From assembly GCA_041689775.1 (NCBI GenBank), contig JBDNFP010000374.1, forward strand, positions 1 through 18,852: 18,852 bases of DNA. Direction: 5' to 3'. Position numbers and translations under genes: made by a program. This stretch comes from JBDNFP01 sp041689775. Its GTDB lineage: Bacteria; Bacteroidota; Bacteroidia; Cytophagales; Spirosomataceae. Shown piece by piece: positions 4,752-11,862 of this stretch (the first letter of the stretch is position 1; each line of letters begins with the position of its first letter). Under the pieces are notes generated by a model. That model did no database searches, had not been told where the DNA came from, and saw only the letters and a list, made by a program, of their open reading frames with translations.

Positions 4752-6761
4752 TTATAACTTTTTCAAGACAACCGCACCGAGAGGTGGTAAATTGAGTTGA
4801 ATAGATTGGGGTCTGCCGTGCCACTGTTTGTTATCAGTGGGTAAAGACTCAGGGTTACCAACACCACTACCCCCGAATTTCTCCTGGTCACTATTGAAAA
4901 CCTCCGACCAATTACCCTCGGAAAGCACGCCAACCCGATACCCCATACGTGGTATTGGGGTCAGGTTAAGTACAATCACCACGTTTTCTGCGTGATTTAG
5001 GCCTTTACGGGCATATATCAGCACCGGATTTTCCCGGTCCTGGGTATCAATCCATTCAAAACCATCGTGTGAGAAACTCTGCTCATAAAAGGCTGGTTGG
5101 TATTTATAGAGTGTATTGAGTGACTTCACGCATTCTTTCATGCCGTTATGCATGGGAGCATCGAGTAAGTGCCAATCGAGGCTTTTCTCGAAGTTCCATT
5201 CGGAGGGCTGCCCAAACTCGCTCCCCATAAACATGAGTTTCGTACCGGGGTGGGTATACATGTAACTGTATAGCAAACGCAGATTGGCAAATTTTTGCCA
5301 TGCATCCCCCGGCATTTTGTTGATCATGGAGCCCTTCCCGTATACTACCTCATCGTGTGAGAAAGGGAGCATAAAGTTTTCGGAGAAGGCGTACACCAGA
5401 CTAAATGTAAGCTGGTCCTGATGCCATTTCCGGAAGGAAGGATCTTTTTCAAAGTATTTGATGGTATCATTCATCCAGCCCATCATCCATTTCATGCCAA
5501 AGCCAAGGCCACCGACAAATACCGGACGAGAAACACCAGGAAAGGCGGTTGACTCTTCGGCGATGGTCTGAATATCAGGAAATTCTTTGTAGGCAGCCTG
5601 ATTCATCTCACGTAATAGCGCAATGGCTTCCAGGTTTTCGCGTCCGCCAAATTCGTTGGGTATCCATTCTCCGTGCTTCCGAGAGTAGTCAAGGTAAAGC
5701 ATGGAGGCCACAGCATCCACCCGGAGGCCGTCCGTATGGTACCGATCCATCCAAAATATAGCATTACTAATCAGGAAGGACTTTACCTCGTTACGGCCGT
5801 AGTTGAAAATATAACTTTTCCAGTCGGGGTGGTACCCTTTACGTGGGTCTTCGTGTTCAAAGAGGGCCGATCCATCAAAACGGTAAAGACCGTGGGCATC
5901 GCCCGGAAAATGCGAAGGTACCCAGTCCATGTACACCCCAATTCCTGCCTGGTGCAGCTGATCGATGAGGTACATAAGTTCCTGCGGGGTTCCCATTCGG
6001 GAGGCTACGGAAAAATAGCCGGTAATCTGATATCCCCAGGAAGGAGCGTAGGGGTGCTCCATAATGGGCATGAACTCAACGTGAGTAAAACCCATTTCCG
6101 TCAAATAAGGTATTAGGGCATCCGCAATTTCACGGTAGGTCAGATACCGCTCCGGGTCAGATGGGTCGCGTCTCCACGAGCCCAGGTGCATTTCATACAC
6201 CGATATGGGAGCATTTAGTTTATTCTTTTCCTTACGGACTTTCATCCAGTCTGCGTCTTCCCATTCATACCAGGTATCCCACACAATGGAGGCCGTTTTA
6301 GGGGCGATTTCACACCAAAGCGCAAATGGATCTGACTTTTCAAGGTGTTGCCCATTATTAGATATTATGAAGTATTTGTACACCTCTCCTCTACCAATAT
6401 TGGGTATCCAACCTTCCCAAATTCCCGACGCATCCCAGCGGGGGTTAAGAGCATGTCCTTCCCGATTCCAACCATTGAAATCACCAATGACTGAAACTGA
6501 GTTCGCATTAGGCGCCCAAACCGCGAAATAAGTGCCTACTACTCCCTGGTACTCCATCACATGAGAGCCCAGCTTTTCATATAATTTGAAATGCTTTCCT
6601 TCCTTGAATAGGAAGATATCAAATTCCGAAAAACGGCTAACGCTTTCTACTGCATTCAATACAGGAGCTTGATCCGGGGTAAAATCGGACTGCACTTGTT
6701 TCTCAGTAGTAGTAGGAATTGGCTCCTTTTCGGTACTTTTTTTACTGGTCTTTTTTGCCAT
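4752..6761 (-). CDS. glgB: 1,4-alpha-glucan branching enzyme
   Basis: The 669-residue product is a GH13 branching enzyme. It cuts alpha-1,4-glucan chains and re-attaches the ends as alpha-1,6 branches in glycogen. A Lys/Thr-rich, probably disordered head (1-35) is followed by a CBM48-type N-terminal domain (about 70-165, VWAPNANSVSVIGDFNGW). The catalytic barrel shows nucleophile D349 in DGLRVDAVASMLYLDY, acid/base E402 in AEESTAFPGVSRP, and D470 in SHDEVVYGKGSM. A C-terminal beta-domain ends in PPLGAVVLKKL. Length is close to the short form of bacterial GlgB (no second N-terminal module). It is the last gene of the minus-strand operon, 81 bases after mak, and is followed by a strong terminator. 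Here it would branch the linear glucan made by GlgE. Confidence 0.97.
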   Translation of the reverse strand: MAKKTSKKSTEKEPIPTTTEKQVQSDFTPDQAPVLNAVESVSRFSEFDIFLFKEGKHFKLYEKLGSHVMEYQGVVGTYFAVWAPNANSVSVIGDFNGWNREGHALNPRWDASGIWEGWIPNIGRGEVYKYFIISNNGQHLEKSDPFALWCEIAPKTASIVWDTWYEWEDADWMKVRKEKNKLNAPISVYEMHLGSWRRDPSDPERYLTYREIADALIPYLTEMGFTHVEFMPIMEHPYAPSWGYQITGYFSVASRMGTPQELMYLIDQLHQAGIGVYMDWVPSHFPGDAHGLYRFDGSALFEHEDPRKGYHPDWKSYIFNYGRNEVKSFLISNAIFWMDRYHTDGLRVDAVASMLYLDYSRKHGEWIPNEFGGRENLEAIALLREMNQAAYKEFPDIQTIAEESTAFPGVSRPVFVGGLGFGMKWMMGWMNDTIKYFEKDPSFRKWHQDQLTFSLVYAFSENFMLPFSHDEVVYGKGSMINKMPGDAWQKFANLRLLYSYMYTHPGTKLMFMGSEFGQPSEWNFEKSLDWHLLDAPMHNGMKECVKSLNTLYKYQPAFYEQSFSHDGFEWIDTQDRENPVLIYARKGLNHAENVVIVLNLTPIPRMGYRVGVLSEGNWSEVFNSDQEKFGGSGVGNPESLPTDNKQWHGRPQSIQLNLPPLGAVVLKKL

Positions 6762-6842
6762 TTTGTATCCTAAGAATAACAGGTTGTACTAAATCTATTG
6801 CCAAAGTAAACATCTTTTCGATCTCCGACCAATTTAGGAATG

Positions 6843-8327
6843 CTATCCGTGCATTTTTTCCACTTCCCTAATCACGTCGACAATTCCTTTGAGGGGTATT
6901 TTAACCCAGTCTGGTCGATAACTCAATTCGTAGCCTAACTCATATACTGCTTTTTCAAGGAGATAGTAAAGCATCAGGGAGTTGATCTCGTTCTGATCCT
7001 TGAACAGAGGGTGGGGCCACCCAATGGCATCCATGTAAGATTCCACATAGGTATCCTTCATGAGTTTGTACCAGCGGTCCGTCACGGTCAGTAACTTTTC
7101 CGGACTGATATGCTTGGTTTCCTCACTATTAAAGACCTTTGAAGACACCGCATAGTGGTAGCTTCGCACCATTCCGGCTACATCTTTCAGGGGCGAATGT
7201 TTTATTTTACGATCTTGAATGCTGGCTTCCGGCTCGCCCTCAAAATCAATTATGATAAAATCCTCGTCGGCACTCAAAACTTGTCCCAGGTGGTAATCAC
7301 CATGAATTCTTACCCGAAGTGAATCGAGAGGTTGCCGGGAAAGTTCGTCCGAAAACTCGTTAATCAGCTCCTTCGATTCCATAAATTTCCAGGCCAACCG
7401 TTGGGTAGGTTCATCGAGCGTGCGGTATTTATCAATCAATAAAGTGTACCGGGAATCAAGCAAATTTGCTAGTCGCTGCCTCAAGAACCGTCGGTATGCG
7501 TCCGTAAACGGCTCCGGTGCGAAGTCGGGTTCGGCCTTGGGATTATACAAAGCTGTGTGCATTTCACCGGTCCTTTTTCCCAGCAAGGCTATCTGTTCAA
7601 ACACATCCTCTTTGATGGTGAAAACATCGTTTGGCACCGCGTAAAGGAAATCATTGAGGTAGTCGCCGGTGAGGCTCCAATTATCTTTTTGGGCTTCTAC
7701 CTTTTGCTGCATCATACCCAACGTTATATCGCCTGATCCAGAGTTTTGCCAGGTAATGCTACCACAAAAAGCCGGAATCTGGCGAAAAGAGGAGTGTTCC
7801 GTAAGAAACTTGACCATTTCAACTTCCGGATTTGTCTCACGGAATAACTTACGATAGAGTTTAAAAAAATAGCCGTCTCCGAAGATAAGTGCCGAATTGC
7901 TGGAATCTACCGGAAGCACTTTGGTTTCAATATGTTCTGGGTGATCTTCCTCATTGAGCCCTTTACCCCGGATAAAAACCAATTTACTTCCCTTTTTCCC
8001 AACCGACTTTGCATTATAAATGTGGGCGTACAGATTCTTCCGAAAAGACTCGGCGTAGGTTGCATCAATCAGGTAGGTACTATCAGACTCCGTGATAACG
8101 GTTTGTTCGGTAGTAAAGTCAGGTAGCTTAGCTACTTCAACAACCGGTAACTGATAACTTTCGCTGTCACCTTCTTGGTAATTTACATCCACGATCCAGA
8201 TTTCGGTGTCACCAAAAGGAAGTTTCGAGCTAATTTCACAGGAGGTAACCTGCCTCGCTTTTCCGGCAAACCACCGACATTTTTTTAAAAATTGAAGAAG
8301 GATCTCTTGTGACACTGGTAAGGACAT
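6843..8327 (-). CDS. mak: Maltokinase
   Basis: The 494-residue product is a maltokinase of the Mak/Pep2 type, which uses ATP to turn maltose into maltose-1-phosphate, the donor for GlgE. The N-terminal cap carries the typical CRWFAGKAR motif (17-25). The C-terminal lobe has the aminoglycoside-phosphotransferase-like kinase core with catalytic loop RIHGDYHLGQVL (340-351, D344) and the metal-binding IIDFEGEP (359-366, D361). It is slightly longer than the roughly 450 residues of actinobacterial Mak. In many bacteria Mak is fused to, or adjacent to, trehalose synthase; here it is a stand-alone protein with no trehalose synthase in the window. It lies between the dipeptidase gene (52-base gap) and glgB (81-base gap), all on one strand. 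Confidence 0.95.
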   Translation of the reverse strand: MSLPVSQEILLQFLKKCRWFAGKARQVTSCEISSKLPFGDTEIWIVDVNYQEGDSESYQLPVVEVAKLPDFTTEQTVITESDSTYLIDATYAESFRKNLYAHIYNAKSVGKKGSKLVFIRGKGLNEEDHPEHIETKVLPVDSSNSALIFGDGYFFKLYRKLFRETNPEVEMVKFLTEHSSFRQIPAFCGSITWQNSGSGDITLGMMQQKVEAQKDNWSLTGDYLNDFLYAVPNDVFTIKEDVFEQIALLGKRTGEMHTALYNPKAEPDFAPEPFTDAYRRFLRQRLANLLDSRYTLLIDKYRTLDEPTQRLAWKFMESKELINEFSDELSRQPLDSLRVRIHGDYHLGQVLSADEDFIIIDFEGEPEASIQDRKIKHSPLKDVAGMVRSYHYAVSSKVFNSEETKHISPEKLLTVTDRWYKLMKDTYVESYMDAIGWPHPLFKDQNEINSLMLYYLLEKAVYELGYELSYRPDWVKIPLKGIVDVIREVEKMHG

Positions 8328-8379
8328 TAGTCTAATGTTTAAGTTTTATTTGTTCAAATTCCCCTAACAATCTCGTCAA

Positions 8380-9600
8380 TCATAAATTTGAGGCAACTTT
8401 TTGAACCTCAGTCAGTACCCGCATGATATTCCCGCCCCAGATTTTCTGGGTATCTTTGGCAGAGTACCCTCTGCGTACTAGCTCTTCGGTAATATTGCCG
8501 ATTTCGGATACATCCTTTACTCCTACTACCAGTCCTCCACCGTCCAGATCCATGCCGATACCGACGTGGTCTACCCCAACCAATTTGATTACGTGCTCGA
8601 TATGGTCAACGGCCTGTGCAACGGTGGGTAGGTCGGAGGCGTATTTGGCCCGCATCGCCACCATTTCATCCCGTAGTGCTTTTTTATCTTCGTCCGACAG
8701 ATCTACCTGACGCATTTTCAGACGCATTGCTTTCATGGAAACTTCCTGCTGCATGGAAGGCTTCCGCACAAAATCCGGCACGAAATTGATCTGAATCACT
8801 CCGCCATTTTTGGCAAGGGCCTTAATCATATCGTCGGTCATATTACGGGGATGATCGCACAGTGCCCGACAAGATGAGTGGGAAGCGATGGCCGGAGCCT
8901 TCGTCAAACGCATTGCATCATAAAAAGAAGAATCTGATACGTGAGAAATATCAACCATAATCCCGAGGCGATTCATTTCTTTCACAACCTCCTCACCAAA
9001 TGGGCTCAACCCGTTGTATTCCGGGCCGTCGGGGTCGGTTGATGAGTCGCAAATATCATTATTTGCCGAATGGGATAGGGTAATGTACCGCAGTCCCAGA
9101 TCGTAGTATTGTTTCAGGTTGGTAAGGTCATTACCGACCGGCCAGCCGTTTTCCATACCAAAAAACACCACTCTTTTACCTTTCTTTTGCAGGCGATAGG
9201 CATCCTGCGGAGTAGTAGCTATGCCCGCTACTTCCGGATTTTCTTTTACCGCTTCGTGTATTTTGTCAAATATCGCCAGGGCCTTTTGTTTCGCCTCGGC
9301 GGTAGCCTCGGGAGTTCGCAGACCCTGCCCCAGATACACCGCAAAAAACATAGCATCCATTCCCCCTTTTTTCATCCGGGGAAAGTCGATTTGTGTTCCG
9401 TCTTTTTCGTAGTCATGCTCTTCGGCCACATCAAACCCATCTTTCATCATATTGATGGGCACATCGGCGTGCGTATCAATAGTTAACACCCTAGCGTGGA
9501 TACGGGCCGATTCTTTTTTCTGTTTTGGAGTAAGCGACTGCGCCATACTACCCATGGTGACACCCAGGGCGATGCCAAAAAATAAGTACTTCTTAATCAT
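8380..9600 (-). CDS. Exported membrane dipeptidase (peptidase M19 family)
   Basis: The 406-residue product belongs to the renal dipeptidase family, binuclear zinc enzymes that split dipeptides, including some with D-amino acids. A signal peptide (1-20, ending GSMA before Q21) sends it out of the cytoplasm. All key residues are visible: H44 and D46 in DTHAD, bridging E150 in GMENG, H220 in DISH, H241 in SHSSCRAL, R252 in DHPRN and D351 in GIGMDLDGG. Their spacing matches the human enzyme. It is therefore likely active. Its place is odd: it sits inside the alpha-glucan operon, 70 bases after glgE and 52 before mak, although its reaction has no obvious link to glucan synthesis. It may serve peptidoglycan or dipeptide turnover. 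Confidence 0.95.
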   Translation of the reverse strand: MIKKYLFFGIALGVTMGSMAQSLTPKQKKESARIHARVLTIDTHADVPINMMKDGFDVAEEHDYEKDGTQIDFPRMKKGGMDAMFFAVYLGQGLRTPEATAEAKQKALAIFDKIHEAVKENPEVAGIATTPQDAYRLQKKGKRVVFFGMENGWPVGNDLTNLKQYYDLGLRYITLSHSANNDICDSSTDPDGPEYNGLSPFGEEVVKEMNRLGIMVDISHVSDSSFYDAMRLTKAPAIASHSSCRALCDHPRNMTDDMIKALAKNGGVIQINFVPDFVRKPSMQQEVSMKAMRLKMRQVDLSDEDKKALRDEMVAMRAKYASDLPTVAQAVDHIEHVIKLVGVDHVGIGMDLDGGGLVVGVKDVSEIGNITEELVRRGYSAKDTQKIWGGNIMRVLTEVQKVASNL

Positions 9601-9670
9601 AATTATCGGTTAAGTAGGGCTAGGCCCCGATGAGTAAAAAGCGCGGCCGAATAGTTAGCTTCAAATCGAT

Positions 9671-11650
9671 TTATTCTTTTTTCTCAATTCTGAACAGGTG
9701 AAAAGGTAGGATACTAGGATTAAGCTCGGTGTAGCTCCATTCCCCTTTCCAGGTATATTTGGATCCGGTTATCAGGTCATGTACCTGGTACTCTTCCCAT
9801 TCGTTTTTTTGAATCAAATCAAGCGGCACTTTCACCATCCCAATCTGAGAATTGTATCCGTCAAGATTAACCACGCAGAGTAGTTGATTGCCATCGGGAT
9901 GGGTTTTCAAATAGGCTAACATCTGATCGTTTTCAACGGTACAGAACTCTATGTTGTTGGTTAGTTGCAGGGCGGTATTATCACGCCGAATCTGATTAAT
10001 GATCCTGATCAGGTAGGTCAGTTTGGTTTCGTGCTGCCAGTCCCAGTGCTTTATCTCATACTTTTCTGAGTTGAGGTACTCTTCCTTACCAGGGTAGGCA
10101 TCGTGCTCCATAAATTCGAAGGTAGGTCCGAAAATTCCGTAATTAGAAGATAGCGTGGCCGCCATAAAGTACCGCGTCAGAAAGTAGGGCTCGTGCCCGC
10201 TTTGCAAAAGGTATGGGTTGATATCGTGGGTATTCGGCCAGAAGTTAGGACGTAAGTAGTGTTTCATGTCAGACTTGGTGAGCTCCGTCATATATTCTAT
10301 CAACTCGTGTTTCTGGTTGCGCCAGGTAAAGTAGGTATACGACTGGGAGAAACCCTGCTTAGCCAATTGTTGCATTACTTTGGGACGTGTAAAAGCTTCT
10401 GCGAGGAATAGCATATCCGGGAATTCTTTTCGCACCTCGGCGATCACCCATCCCCAAAAGTCAAACGCCTTCGTATGGGGGTTATCTACCCGGATAATCC
10501 GGACTCCCCATTCGGCCCAAAGAAGCAATATTCGGCGTAGTTCCAGCCACAGGCCTTCCCAATTGTCACTTTCAAAGTTGATCGGGTAAATGTCCTGGTA
10601 CTTTTTAGGCGGGTTCTCGGCGTACTGAATCGAACCGTCCGGCCGAATTTTAAACCATTCCGGGTGCTCTTTCACCCACGGGTGATCCGGCGAACATTGA
10701 ATGGCAAGGTCCATGGCTATTTCAATACCATAATCATTCGCCGCAGCTACTAATGCTTTGAATTCCTCGAGCGTACCCAAGTCAGGATTAATGGCATCGT
10801 GCCCTCCCAGTTCGCTACCAATCGCGTAGGGTACTCCGGGTTCACCGGATTTACAATTTACCGAGTTGTTTTTGCCTTTTCTAAACTGGTGTCCAATCGG
10901 GTGAATCGGGGTAATATAGAGCACATCAAAACCTAGGTTAGCAATCCGGTTGAGTTGCGAAATCTGGCCTTTAAAAGTACCATGCTCTCCCGGATTAGGG
11001 GCTGTCGATCGCGGGAACATGGAGTACCAAGCACTAAATCCTGCCTTGGCTCTATCCACGTAAAGCGGTAGTTCGCGGTACCATTTGGCGTAGGAACGTT
11101 CCGGATAACGGTGCAGCCATTCGGTTATCTGAAAACTCATGGCTAGTTGATTGGCATTCTCGGAACGATTTGGATCGCGGAAAAGCTGAATAGCCTCCTC
11201 AATCAATGGTCGATCTTTTTCGGTTGCTTTGGTGAGCATACTGGTCAGGAAGTCCGCCCCCATTAGCAATTCGAGAGGTACCTGCTGACCATCCTTTATC
11301 TTGAGGCTTGTTTCGTGCTGCCAAGTATCGATATGATCAACCCAAGCTTCGATGGTATACGCATAGCTGCCTTGTTTCTTAACGGCAAAATCTGCTTCGT
11401 ACCGATCATTATTAATTAAAGTCATGCCGACTTCTGTCCACTCCGTTTCGCTTTCATGCTTGTGCAAAAGGCGGGCGGTGACGTAGTCGTGACCGTCACC
11501 AAATATATCAGCTTCAACGTGTATTTCTTCACCGGGGATAGCTTTGATTGCAAACTGTCCCTCATTTATTTCAGGAGATACCTTTTCGATGACGACGCGC
11601 GTGCGTCCCTCACTAATTTCAGGAATCCTGGAAGTCTTTTTTTTCGCCAT
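9671..11650 (-). CDS. glgE: Alpha-1,4-glucan:maltose-1-phosphate maltosyltransferase
   Basis: The 659-residue product is GlgE (GH13 subfamily 3), which adds maltosyl units from maltose-1-phosphate to a growing alpha-1,4-glucan and releases phosphate. An N-terminal beta-sandwich domain (about 15-120) and the family's helical insert (about 130-200) precede the barrel. The barrel shows nucleophile D389 in IRVDNPHTK, acid/base E418 in LAEAFTRP, and D476 in NFWPNTHDINPY. The spacing is nearly that of the Streptomyces enzyme. It starts with MAKKKTSRIP. It is the first gene of the operon; a near-consensus -7 box (TTAATTTG, 11691-11698) lies about 40 bases upstream of the ATG. With Mak and GlgB it gives the last three steps of the GlgE pathway. 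Confidence 0.97.
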   Translation of the reverse strand: MAKKKTSRIPEISEGRTRVVIEKVSPEINEGQFAIKAIPGEEIHVEADIFGDGHDYVTARLLHKHESETEWTEVGMTLINNDRYEADFAVKKQGSYAYTIEAWVDHIDTWQHETSLKIKDGQQVPLELLMGADFLTSMLTKATEKDRPLIEEAIQLFRDPNRSENANQLAMSFQITEWLHRYPERSYAKWYRELPLYVDRAKAGFSAWYSMFPRSTAPNPGEHGTFKGQISQLNRIANLGFDVLYITPIHPIGHQFRKGKNNSVNCKSGEPGVPYAIGSELGGHDAINPDLGTLEEFKALVAAANDYGIEIAMDLAIQCSPDHPWVKEHPEWFKIRPDGSIQYAENPPKKYQDIYPINFESDNWEGLWLELRRILLLWAEWGVRIIRVDNPHTKAFDFWGWVIAEVRKEFPDMLFLAEAFTRPKVMQQLAKQGFSQSYTYFTWRNQKHELIEYMTELTKSDMKHYLRPNFWPNTHDINPYLLQSGHEPYFLTRYFMAATLSSNYGIFGPTFEFMEHDAYPGKEEYLNSEKYEIKHWDWQHETKLTYLIRIINQIRRDNTALQLTNNIEFCTVENDQMLAYLKTHPDGNQLLCVVNLDGYNSQIGMVKVPLDLIQKNEWEEYQVHDLITGSKYTWKGEWSYTELNPSILPFHLFRIEKKE

Positions 11651-11690
11651 AAGAGCGGTATTAATTTTTAAAGTTGCGAGTTCTTACTGG

Positions 11691-11698
11691 CAAATTAA
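11691..11698 (-). promoter_or_regulatory. Possible -7 element for glgE operon
   Basis: TTAATTTG on the minus strand matches TAnnTTTG at seven of eight positions, 40 bases upstream of the glgE ATG. No clear -33 TTTG is seen at the right distance, so this is a weak call. Confidence 0.3.
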
Positions 11699-11862
11699 GA
11701 ATTTTATAGCTTTTCAGGGTAAAGTTGTAAATATTTTACCGGAGAACGATTCAAAATATCCGTGCCATTACCATTGCTGACTATAATTATTTATAGATTG
11801 ATCATCAAGGTTTTTTTGTCAAAATATGCGTATAATTGCTCTCTCCGATAACCCTCTACCAA

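Noticed and set aside
5673..6116. 147-codon open frame antisense to glgB
   Set aside because: It lies fully within the conserved catalytic part of glgB and reads as low-information shadow sequence.
9109..9486. 125-codon open frame antisense to the M19 dipeptidase
   Set aside because: It overlaps codons for conserved dipeptidase residues; no motif in the antisense product.
9617..9627. GGGC-TAG-GCCC hairpin between glgE and the dipeptidase gene, considered as a terminator
   Set aside because: Only 4 bp of stem and no T-run on either strand; more likely chance, so the operon is taken as continuous.
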